This document shows, one piece after another, positions 53,082 to 60,507 of a DNA stretch of 64,000 bases (position 1 is the stretch's first letter; every line of letters starts with the position of its first letter). The notes below the pieces were generated by a model. The model saw nothing but the letters and a program-made list of their open reading frames with translations. It searched no databases and was not told the origin of the DNA. A program made the position numbers and the translations under genes. Origin of the DNA: JBBPYC01 sp965218765 (GTDB lineage Bacteria; Pseudomonadota; Gammaproteobacteria; Burkholderiales; Burkholderiaceae_C); NCBI GenBank assembly GCA_965218765.1, contig CBDCLU010000004.1:571928-635927 (forward strand). The letters run 5' to 3'.

Positions 53082-53628
53082 CGCGGCGACCTCCGTTGTG
53101 ACTTGCTTGTTCGGCTTTTTCGCAGAGACGGCAGTAGCGCACCACCCGAAGCGTGCACTGCGTGCTCGCCAGATGGCCGAACAATGGCGCGTGCGCGATC
53201 AGGTCCGGGCTGTGGAACCGGTCGATCCAGGGCATGGCCTCGTACAGATGATCGTTGCCACCGCTGGTCGCGTAGCGATCGACCAGCTCCTGCGCCAGGT
53301 GCAAGCCCGATGTCTTTTCGCCCATCGCGGCGGCGTGATGCAGCGTGTCGAGTTCCACTTCGGCAGCAACGTCCGGCTCCAGCTGCCCGGCGGACGGCAG
53401 AATGCCGGCATCTGCGGTGGTCGCATCGCCCAAGTCCATTGGCGGGTTCGACTGCGGTACGTGAGAGGCCATCCGGATAACGGCGTTCGGTATGGTCGTA
53501 TCGTCGGCCTCCATCGGCGCGGCCGTGCAGTTGAGGGCCAGCACGGACACAGCCACCAGCAGCAGGTTGTGGTGCGCAGCCTTTGCGGTTTGCAGGCGTT
53601 TCATGCTGAACGTCGAACTGGACTTCAC
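53065..53628 (-). CDS. Secreted helical protein, paralogue A
   Basis: 187 residues from a GTG at 53628 preceded by AAGGTG; an ATG at 53604 is possible. Signal peptide (HHNLLLVAVSVLALNCTAA), a low-complexity linker, then a helical domain from ~95: LHHAAAMGEKTSGLHLAQELVDRY ... HLYEAMPWIDRFH ... QCTLRVVRYCRLCEK. It aligns with the protein at 54528-54929 through the whole helical domain. The A-x-x-G and W-I-D-R pattern recalls one Sel1-like repeat (inference). Three Cys near the C-terminus could form disulphides in the periplasm. Function unknown. Confidence 0.7.
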   Translation of the reverse strand: MKSSSTFSMKRLQTAKAAHHNLLLVAVSVLALNCTAAPMEADDTTIPNAVIRMASHVPQSNPPMDLGDATTADAGILPSAGQLEPDVAAEVELDTLHHAAAMGEKTSGLHLAQELVDRYATSGGNDHLYEAMPWIDRFHSPDLIAHAPLFGHLASTQCTLRVVRYCRLCEKAEQASHNGGRRDARLA

Positions 53629-54063
53629 GGGATCACCTTTGCGATGGCTGGAAGGGCGCCGCTCATCGGATCGAGACAGCGTGTGATCAATTTAGGCAGC
53701 CGGTTCGATCTGGCCAATCCCGCGTTCAGGATCGTCCATCCCGTGGTTGCGGGGCGCGCGCATCGAGCTGTTGAAAGCCAGTCAGCGACCACCAGCGGTA
53801 CCGTCAGCGCGGCTTGTGTTCCGGCAGCGCCGGACATCACGGGGAAGCAGTAGCCGAGGTGCCGCGCAAGGTTGTCGTGGAGCGCCCCCCAAGTGGGTCG
53901 CACGTGCTGGCGCAGGCGCAAGTGACCATGAAGGCATGCGCGACAGTCGAGCACGCGCTGTCGCCGAGCGGCGCGGTCACACATTCCACGCATGTGCTGC
54001 ACCACGCGAGCGGTCGCGACAGCGAGCGCAGAGCCCCCTTCCGGCGATCGCGTCCGTTTTTTC
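53629..54063. other. Intergenic region between paralogue A and Ig-like gene
   Basis: 435 bases. Several open frames exist on both strands but none has a ribosome site, signal or family likeness. It holds the promoter-like motif of paralogue A (53680-53697). Otherwise I see nothing definite. Confidence 0.45.
53680..53697 (-). promoter_or_regulatory. Shared cluster motif, site 2
   Basis: Plus-strand GCGTGTGATCAATTTAGG, 51 bases before the GTG of paralogue A. On the minus strand it gives TTGGCC-N17-TAAATT, a reasonable sigma-70 promoter. Confidence 0.5.
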
Positions 54064-54504
54064 TCAGTCGTCGCTGAACGCGGTCGGGGCGCTGACGACC
54101 CGCAACGCGCCGGGCTTGCTCTCGACCGATGCCGGTCCGCAAATGACCAGAACGGTAAAGCGGCTGCCGTCGTCCGTGCGTGCGATTTGGTCGAGCTTCA
54201 GCCAGGGCCTGTCCGCGCCCTGAATGTCGGAGCCGTTGCGGCGCCATTGGTAGAAGACGCGCTGCGAGCCGTTGCCACGTACGCCGGTCACGCGAAACAG
54301 CGCCGTCTCGCCGGCCTTCAGCAGCAGCGACTGCGGATGGCCGCGGATCGACAGGGCGTCGTCGACATCCTGCGCGGTGGTTGCCCGTTGTTGCAGCGGA
54401 CGGACCACCGCGAGGTCGCTGCCTTCAGCGCCGGCGGCCAGACCGGTGCACAAGGCAGCCGCGGTCATGAGCGGTGCAAGCATGAATATCCTGAGCTGGT
54501 TCAT
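54064..54504 (-). CDS. Secreted Ig-like domain protein
   Basis: 146 residues from the ATG at 54504, which has GGAGGAG upstream. Signal peptide (FMLAPLMTAAALCTGLAAGA). The C-terminal ~90 residues look like a bacterial immunoglobulin-like domain: LLLKAGETALFRVTG, then YQWRRNGSDIQGA, then DDGSRFTVLV, in the order of I-set domains (Trp core, D-x-G-x-F). The position between the two secreted paralogues and the 23-base gap to paralogue B suggest the same operon as B. Probably a periplasmic or surface binding module; ligand unknown. Confidence 0.7.
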   Translation of the reverse strand: MNQLRIFMLAPLMTAAALCTGLAAGAEGSDLAVVRPLQQRATTAQDVDDALSIRGHPQSLLLKAGETALFRVTGVRGNGSQRVFYQWRRNGSDIQGADRPWLKLDQIARTDDGSRFTVLVICGPASVESKPGALRVVSAPTAFSDD

Positions 54505-54527
54505 GGAAGTGTCTCCTCCATGCCGGC

Positions 54528-54929
54528 TCAATCGCCGATCTCGCACAGCCAGTGATAGCGCAGCACTTTCTGATGGCAGTCCCGCTGCTGGATTCTTGCG
54601 ATGAGCGGCGCTTCGGCGAACGTTTCATCACCGTGATAGCGGTCGATCCAGATCGTCGCCTCGTACAGGTCGTCGACCGCACCGCCGCGCTCGAAGCGGT
54701 CGACCAGCCGCGTCGCGACCACGATCGCGGCATCGACGTTGCCGACTGCCGCAGCCAGACGCAGCGACTCGATCGACTCGGTCGCGAGCTCCGGCTCAGG
54801 CCAGGCTTCCGTTGAATCGGCAGCGGCCGTTTGCGCCGCGTCGGCCTGTGCGAACATGCAAGCAGCGGCGAGTGCCAAGCTCGAAAGCAGCAGGCTGGCA
54901 GCGTGCGGGATCGCAATGAACGTTTTCAT
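54528..54929 (-). CDS. Secreted helical protein, paralogue B
   Basis: 133 residues from the ATG at 54929 with AAAGGAG upstream. Signal peptide (ASLLLSSLALAAACMFAQADA). The mature part IESLRLAAAVGNVDAAIVVATRL ... DLYEATIWIDRYHGDE ... LRYHWLCEIGD aligns with paralogue A: same A-x-x-G opening, YEA-x-x-WIDR-x-H centre and R-Y-x-x-L-C-E ending. It keeps two C-terminal Cys (in QRDCHQKV and WLCE). One Sel1-like helical repeat is likely (inference). Function unknown. Confidence 0.7.
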   Translation of the reverse strand: MKTFIAIPHAASLLLSSLALAAACMFAQADAAQTAAADSTEAWPEPELATESIESLRLAAAVGNVDAAIVVATRLVDRFERGGAVDDLYEATIWIDRYHGDETFAEAPLIARIQQRDCHQKVLRYHWLCEIGD

Positions 54930-54977
54930 GATGGCAGCTCCTTTCATGGATGAACGAAGCGCGTCTTCGTAGTCGGC

Positions 54978-54995
54978 GCGCGCATCCAGTCTGGA
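54978..54995 (-). promoter_or_regulatory. Shared cluster motif, weak site before paralogue B
   Basis: Plus-strand GCGCGCATCCAGTCTGGA matches site 1 at about 10 of 18 positions and lies 48 bases before the start, the same distance as sites 1 and 2. Weak on sequence alone. Confidence 0.3.
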
Positions 54996-55087
54996 AACTC
55001 TCGACCGCGTCGGCAATCGCGTGTTCATGCACTTCCGTACCGTGTTCTTGCCATCGCAGCACCGGCAATCAAGCCGTCTGTGCCGCG

Positions 55088-55768
55088 TCACAGCCACCCG
55101 TTGCGATCTGCTGCATGGACCGCCGCGCCGCGCGAATGCACGTCGAGCTTCTGATAGATCTTGCGGGTGTGCGCGACCACCGTGTGTGGAGAAATCTGGA
55201 GCAGGCCGCCGATCGCTTCAAACACCAGGCCCTTGGCGGTCAGCCGCAGGATCTCGGCCTCGCGCGGCGTCAGCAGCGATGTCGGCGTTCGGGTGGGTGG
55301 CCGGACCGGTCTGTGGCTGCGCAGGCCCATCAACACGCGCCGCGCGGTCAGCGGATCGAGCAGCGCACCGCCTGCACGCAACTCATGGATCGCAGCGCTG
55401 ACCCGCTCCGGCGAACATCCCTGCCTGGATATGCAGCCGCCCGCGCCGGCGCCGATCGCAGCAACGACCTGATCGTCGCTGTGGCCGTCAGCGACCACCA
55501 GGCAGTCGCAGTGCGGCTGGCGGCGGCTCGCATGGCGCAGCAGTTCGACGCGCTCGTGCTGCGCTGTCGCATCGACCACGGCGAAGTCCACCAGCAGCAC
55601 GTCGGGCGCTGTGGCGTCCAGCAATGTGATCGCGGCGCAATGGCTGCTGACGACCGCGATCAGCCGCAGTCGGTGATCGGACAGCACCGCGTGCGTCCAG
55701 CAGCGCATCGTGTCGGCATCGCTTGCGACAATCAGCACACCGATGGACGCGTCGCTCAGGTTGCTCAT
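55088..55768 (-). CDS. NarL-type response regulator with degenerate receiver
   Basis: 226 residues, same layout as the regulator at 62460-63140. The C-terminal LuxR helix-turn-helix is intact (LTPREAEILRLTAKGLVFEAIGGLL ... HTVVAHTRKIYQKLDVHSRG). The receiver keeps the phospho-acceptor Asp (LLVDFAVVD). It lost part of the acidic pocket (VASDAD instead of VEDE), the Thr/Ser switch position reads Ala (VVADGHSD), and the conserved Lys is replaced (CISRQG instead of LLKD). It is therefore probably not controlled by normal phosphorylation. It lies apart from the kinases, between a LuxR gene and paralogue B. Confidence 0.85.
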   Translation of the reverse strand: MSNLSDASIGVLIVASDADTMRCWTHAVLSDHRLRLIAVVSSHCAAITLLDATAPDVLLVDFAVVDATAQHERVELLRHASRRQPHCDCLVVADGHSDDQVVAAIGAGAGGCISRQGCSPERVSAAIHELRAGGALLDPLTARRVLMGLRSHRPVRPPTRTPTSLLTPREAEILRLTAKGLVFEAIGGLLQISPHTVVAHTRKIYQKLDVHSRGAAVHAADRNGWL

Positions 55769-55998
55769 TCCGCTTCTTCTCCCATGCTTGTTCCAGCGGT
55801 TCGGCAGCTCCGCGCATCGATCCGGACACAGCGTCGAGCTGTTTTCTCGCGAAGCTATTGCGAAACGCTCGTTCAGCGCCACTGGCATATGCCGTAGCAG
55901 GCAATGGGCTGCGAACCCGGCATGCCTGGCTTGGGGCGCCGAGCAGTCGGCGACGCCTTGGCGCCAAGGCGTGTCGTACGTGGCCGGACCCGCTCCGG

Positions 55999-57120
55999 CT
56001 ACCGGAGCGCTGTCGGCGGACTCGGTGCCTGCGCGCTTTGCAGCAGCAGCACCAGTTCTGCCTGCCGGTGCGTGCCGGTCTTCGAGAAGATGTGATCGAG
56101 GTGCGCTCGCGCGGTGCTGGATCGCATGCCGAGCAGTGCCGCGGCGGCTGTCAGCGAATGGCCTGCGGCCAGTGCCGCGCAAAGCTGCGCTTCCCTCGGT
56201 GTCACGTCGAACAGGCCGTGCAGCAGCGGCAGGTCCGGCAGTGCCGTGCCGACGCCGAATCGGGTTGCAATCAGCAGCAGCGCAGTGCTCGCAAAGACGT
56301 CGTGCGCCGCACCGCGAACCGGCACCAGATGCAGCACCGCGGGCGTTGTGTTCGCAGCGCCCACAGGCACGGCGATCGAGCGCACCACTGGCGCTGCTGC
56401 GCGGTGCGCTTCCTGCAGCGCCTGCTCGAACAGCACCTGGGCCTTGGCCGATGCGACCCTGATCCGGTCGAACGCGCGAGGCAGCAGCAGGTCGCTTTTT
56501 TCAAGCGCCCCGTTGACCGCGAGCACGCGCCCGTCGGCCGCGAGCGCCGCCGCCGGCATGCCGACCGCCTCCAGCGTCGCGACCATCGTGCGTGCGCGCT
56601 CCAGCCCCAGCTGCGTGGCCAGCACGGCCGCGCGTGCCAGATGCGGCCGCAACGCATCGAGCCGCGCAAGTTCGGCCGCCGGATGCCGGCCCTCGCGCCG
56701 CCAGCGTTCGAACGTGAGGGCCGCGACGCTGCTGCTGGGCAGGTGCACGACCGTGGAGACCTGAAAGCCGATCCCGATCTTGCGTTGGATCGATTCGACC
56801 CGGTCACCTTCCAGCTCCTGCGGGCTCAGCAAATCTTCGAAGCGTGCGAAGCCGCTCGCCGTCGGAGCGTCCGCTGCCAGGCCGCGCCGCACGCGCTCGG
56901 AGTTCCAGGACCCAGGATCCCGTGCGAATTCCTGAAACGTTTCCTCGGCGAACTCGGAGGCGATGCCCTGCACCGTCTGGTGCTGCTGGTTCAGGCAGAT
57001 GATGCTGCCGGTGGCCGAGCCGGACACCGTGCAGATCGCGTCGATGGTCGGCCGCCACAACTCGGGCACCAGCGCGGCTTCGTAGATGCGGTCGACCAGC
57101 GGCCCGGAATCGATGGACAT
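55999..57120 (-). CDS. LuxR-family regulator with N-terminal sensor region
   Basis: 373 residues from the ATG at 57120. Residues ~1-300 form a PAS/GAF-like mixed alpha/beta region (IYEAALVPELWRPTIDAICTV ... GMPAAALAADGRVLAVNGAL). The last ~65 are a LuxR helix-turn-helix (VTPREAQLCAALAAGHSLTAAAALL ... STARAHLDHIFSKTGTHRQAELV). This is a common one-component regulator class; ligand unknown. It may link the cluster to a soluble signal. Confidence 0.85.
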   Translation of the reverse strand: MSIDSGPLVDRIYEAALVPELWRPTIDAICTVSGSATGSIICLNQQHQTVQGIASEFAEETFQEFARDPGSWNSERVRRGLAADAPTASGFARFEDLLSPQELEGDRVESIQRKIGIGFQVSTVVHLPSSSVAALTFERWRREGRHPAAELARLDALRPHLARAAVLATQLGLERARTMVATLEAVGMPAAALAADGRVLAVNGALEKSDLLLPRAFDRIRVASAKAQVLFEQALQEAHRAAAPVVRSIAVPVGAANTTPAVLHLVPVRGAAHDVFASTALLLIATRFGVGTALPDLPLLHGLFDVTPREAQLCAALAAGHSLTAAAALLGMRSSTARAHLDHIFSKTGTHRQAELVLLLQSAQAPSPPTALR

Positions 57121-57232
57121 GTTGAACGCGATCCGGCCCGTTGTGGAGGAACGCAAACGCGGTTGTACTACGAACGACCTGCGCGCTGGCGTTTCGATCG
57201 GTGCCGTTGCATCGCCCACGGCCTTTCGGTCA

Positions 57233-57802
57233 TCAAAAACAACCGAAAGCGTCCATGAATGGCGCGTTTGTAGCTACATCATCAGTAGCATGGATGGCGG
57301 TGCTTGCAGCAGGACGAGGCAGACAGTCCAGTCGCCGCCGCGCATGCCATTCGTCCTCTTCGCGCGTCAGTGCCATGTCGGCGCCTTCAAAAATGCGCCG
57401 CATGCGCAGGTTGCGTGCCGCGCACATGCCCACCACCTCATGCACCCCGGCCAGGGCCGCGGCGGCAAGCACGCCTTGCATCAGCAGCGTGCCGAATCCG
57501 CGCCCACGCCAGGGCTGGTCAACGCTGAATGCGGCCTCCAGTGCCGGCAGCCCACGTTCGCTGTAGCGTGCGCCGTGCGAGACGCCGATCAGCGTGTCGC
57601 CGTGTCGCAGTCCGAGCACGAAATCATCCGCGAAGCGCAGGCTGCGCACATAGTTCGCGATCGTGTCGTCCGTGACCAGCGCCCCACAGAAGCGCTGAGA
57701 CCGGTCTGGCCCTGACAACCGTGTGAAGTGGGCCAGCACCTGCGTCGCATCCTGGTGCTGCAGGCGGCACGGCGAAACGACCAGCGGCAGGTTCGATGTC
57801 AT
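57233..57802 (-). CDS. GNAT-family N-acetyltransferase
   Basis: 189 residues from the ATG at 57802. The acetyl-CoA motif A is VDQPWRGRGFGTLLMQGVL (Q/R-x-x-G-x-G type), preceded by the usual beta strands. It may acetylate an amine on a metabolite or protein; the substrate is unknown. It stands between HK1 and the LuxR gene, with about 110 bases to the latter. Confidence 0.82.
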   Translation of the reverse strand: MTSNLPLVVSPCRLQHQDATQVLAHFTRLSGPDRSQRFCGALVTDDTIANYVRSLRFADDFVLGLRHGDTLIGVSHGARYSERGLPALEAAFSVDQPWRGRGFGTLLMQGVLAAAALAGVHEVVGMCAARNLRMRRIFEGADMALTREEDEWHARRRLDCLPRPAASTAIHATDDVATNAPFMDAFGCF

Positions 57803-58070
57803 GGGTTCTGATCCTGTGAGCGGTTGCTGGAAAAAACCAGCGCCGTCGATCCCGCAGTGGCCTGCCGGCCAGAGCCGGGTTTGATCGGCCTGGCCGGTGT
57901 CGCGCTCCGCTGCATCGCGGCCATTGCAATCTATCGAATGCGGCGCGTGAGGCCAATCGCGCGTTGGTGGGTCGCGCGTTGTTGCCATGGGCTCCTGCCG
58001 GCGCGGAAATCGCTACCGACACCTGTATGGCAGTGGCCGTCGCGGGTCGAAGCTCCAGCGCCCCGCCGAC

Positions 58071-60068
58071 TCAAGTTGCCGTGCGCTGTTCGATTCCGGA
58101 CCTGCCGCCGACCGGAGGCGAAGCGTCGGGTTCGCGAGCGGCTGCGATCGTGCGTGCCACGACCGGCAGCTTCAGCACGACACAGGTGCCGCCGCTGCCC
58201 GAGCGCATGTCGAGCCAGCCGCCGAGCCGCCGCGCGCGGCTTCGCATGTTGGACATGCCGCGTCCGCCGTGCCGCGCGGGCGGTTCGGCCAGGCCGCAAC
58301 CGTCGTCCTCAATCTCGAGCTTGATCTGATCGCCGTGCCGGGCCAGTCGCACGTTCACGCTGGTCGCGCGCGCGTGCTTGAGCACGTTGGTCAGCGCTTC
58401 CTGCGCGATGCGCAGCACCTGCAATGCGTCGTGCGGCGCGAAGTCCACTACGTCCGGACCGGTATCGATGGCCCAGTGTGGATGCACGCCCGCAGCGACC
58501 AGTTGCGACTCCCAGCGGAACATGAAGTTCGCCAATGCGGCGCCGACGTCGCTGCTCTGCGACGCGAGCGCATCGAGCGCGAGCCGCATGTCCGCGATGC
58601 AGTCGCGCAGCGAGGCGGCGATCTGCTGCTCGTTCATCTCGCCGCGCTCGACTCTCGACAGCGACGTGAACAGCTGCGAGCCAAGCCCGTCGTGCAGGTC
58701 GCGCATGATCAGCTGACGTTCCTCGGCGGCGGCTTTTTCGCTCCGCAATGCCGCAAGCTGCTCGTAGTTCGCAGCCAACGCGCGTTCGCGGTCCGAGACG
58801 CGGGCTTCGAGCGTTCGGTTCAGGTCCTCCAGACCACCCACGGCCTGAATGAAGCGCGCCGTCAACAACCCCGCCATCGAGAGCAGCAACAGATTCGCCG
58901 CATGGTGCAGCAGATAGACGCGCTGCCCTGGCCAGTCCGGCAGCAACCGATCGATCGTGCCGGGAAACCACTCGATCAGGTAGTCGTGCACGCCGGCCAG
59001 CACGGCGAGGCCGAGCGCGGCCGGCAGCACTGAGGCCGCGAGGGAGCGATCGCGCCAGACCATGAATGCCGACGTGCAGAAGATCGACAGGCCGATCGGT
59101 ATCAGGCCACCGGTCCACAGCAGGTTCACGAGCGGAAAGCCGCCCCGGCCGGTCGCGACGACCCAGACCGTGCCGATCAGCCAGTACGCGAACAGGGCGC
59201 GCTCGACCCCGGGCTTGTTGCGGATGCCCGCCAGGCGCCGTGTGAAGATCGCAAACACCACGACGAAGCCAGCGGTCGCCGACAGCACCGCCATGTTATA
59301 CAAGTGCCACTGCAAGGGCGGCAGTGCCTCAATCACGAAGGTCGAGGTGCGAACGCTCCAGAGCGCCGCGGCCAATCCGAACAGGCCATACAGCACTTCA
59401 CTGCGTCGGCGCCACCAGATGAACAGCACGAATGCCGCCGCCAGTTCGCAAACGACGATCGTGATCTGCGGCATCGTCCGGATCCAGAACAGGCGCCGTT
59501 CATAGCCTGCCAGCAGCTCAGCGTAGCGGCCGATCACCACGTTGGAAAGCCGGAACGACCTGTTCGCCGCGACGATGCCAGTGCCGATCAGCAACTGATT
59601 GCGGCCTTGTTCCTTCAGCAACGATCCAGGCAAGGTCAGCAGGAACGGCCGGTGCCAGTTCACGCTCAACCGAGCAGTGGTTCCCGGCACTTCGGCGACC
59701 GGACTGCCATTGAGCAGCAGCCGGCCGCCCGCGGCGAGATAAGGCAGGTAGACCGCCCAGGAGTTGGAATCACCTGGCCCGGCGGGAAGGTCGAACTCGA
59801 CGCGCAGCCACACCGCATCGGTGCCCGCGGGCAGCTCGCTTACAGGCCAGATGTGCGGCAGGTGGACCGGCTTCCAGTCATCATTTGCGTTCGGCAAGGC
59901 AGCGATCGAGCCGGCGTGCAGCAGCGCCGGTCCGAACCTCAGTGGCGACTCGGCTCCTGCACCGATGCAGCAAAGCAACCACAGCGCCGCTGCCACGATG
60001 GCGCGGCCCGCGCGCAGTCGGCAGGACGGCCCCGCTGTTCCAGGACAACTGCGGATGATTCGTTTCAT
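58071..60068 (-). CDS. Histidine kinase HK1 with 7TMR-DISM-like sensor
   Basis: 665 residues. Order: signal peptide (ALWLLCCIGAGA), a periplasmic beta-rich domain (~40-180; NSWAVYLPYLAAGGRLLLNGSP), seven or so membrane helices (~190-410), a coiled coil, a HisKA_3 helix with the phospho-His (IMRDLHDGLGSQLFTSLSRVERG), and an ATPase domain with EALTNVLKHARA, EIEDDGCGL and GRGMSNMRSRA. It closely resembles HK2 next door in all parts. HisKA_3 kinases pair with NarL-type regulators. The start at 60068 is set by the signal peptide. Confidence 0.88.
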   Translation of the reverse strand: MKRIIRSCPGTAGPSCRLRAGRAIVAAALWLLCCIGAGAESPLRFGPALLHAGSIAALPNANDDWKPVHLPHIWPVSELPAGTDAVWLRVEFDLPAGPGDSNSWAVYLPYLAAGGRLLLNGSPVAEVPGTTARLSVNWHRPFLLTLPGSLLKEQGRNQLLIGTGIVAANRSFRLSNVVIGRYAELLAGYERRLFWIRTMPQITIVVCELAAAFVLFIWWRRRSEVLYGLFGLAAALWSVRTSTFVIEALPPLQWHLYNMAVLSATAGFVVVFAIFTRRLAGIRNKPGVERALFAYWLIGTVWVVATGRGGFPLVNLLWTGGLIPIGLSIFCTSAFMVWRDRSLAASVLPAALGLAVLAGVHDYLIEWFPGTIDRLLPDWPGQRVYLLHHAANLLLLSMAGLLTARFIQAVGGLEDLNRTLEARVSDRERALAANYEQLAALRSEKAAAEERQLIMRDLHDGLGSQLFTSLSRVERGEMNEQQIAASLRDCIADMRLALDALASQSSDVGAALANFMFRWESQLVAAGVHPHWAIDTGPDVVDFAPHDALQVLRIAQEALTNVLKHARATSVNVRLARHGDQIKLEIEDDGCGLAEPPARHGGRGMSNMRSRARRLGGWLDMRSGSGGTCVVLKLPVVARTIAAAREPDASPPVGGRSGIEQRTAT

Positions 60069-60507
60069 GACCTGCCTCGGGCGCGAACCCGCAGGCTGGT
60101 CATCATGAATTTTTTTGAAAGGCACGGCCTCCGTGCGCAGCGGGTTCTGCAACGGGTCGCCGACCAAGTCGGACGTCAGCGCCGCGGCCGTGAGACACTG
60201 GTGCCTGTTCGAAGCAAGACCTCGCGACACAAGGCCGAACGTTGCCACGACGATGCTGTCGCAAGTCAAAAGTCGGTGCTTCGCCGTCCGGCAGATCACT
60301 TTGCCGCTGGCGATCTCGCCCAACACCGAACCCATTCGCTGATTTGTTCCGATTGCACGGAAGGGGCGATAAGCGGCGTTCATGGCAGCCACTGTCCTCT
60401 CCCGTATCGATGACTTCGCGCGCGGTTACCGCGCAATCGGCGAACGTCGGTCCGGGTCGACGCGATCACGACAAACATTGCATGAGCGCGCAAGCGCCTT
60501 CCCGCGG
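60069..60507. other. Intergenic region between HK2 and HK1
   Basis: 439 bases. The HK1 frame stays open far upstream, but that part has no family likeness or ribosome site. I see no other gene, terminator or clear promoter, although HK1 probably needs its own promoter here. Confidence 0.4.

Noticed and set aside
53625..54005. 126-codon minus-strand frame upstream of paralogue A
   Set aside because: It overlaps the proposed promoter motif, has no ribosome site, and its product is Cys/Arg-rich without a signal peptide.
56002..57258. Long plus-strand frame (part of 55723-57258) opposite the LuxR gene
   Set aside because: Its product is Arg/Ala/Gln-rich without fold-like pattern; the minus strand encodes a clear LuxR protein with normal codon bias.
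57262..57292. Extra copy of the 45-bp element near GTAGCTACATCATCAGTAGC
   Set aside because: Only the AGCTA core is similar; no GCGC at the 18-base spacing on either strand.
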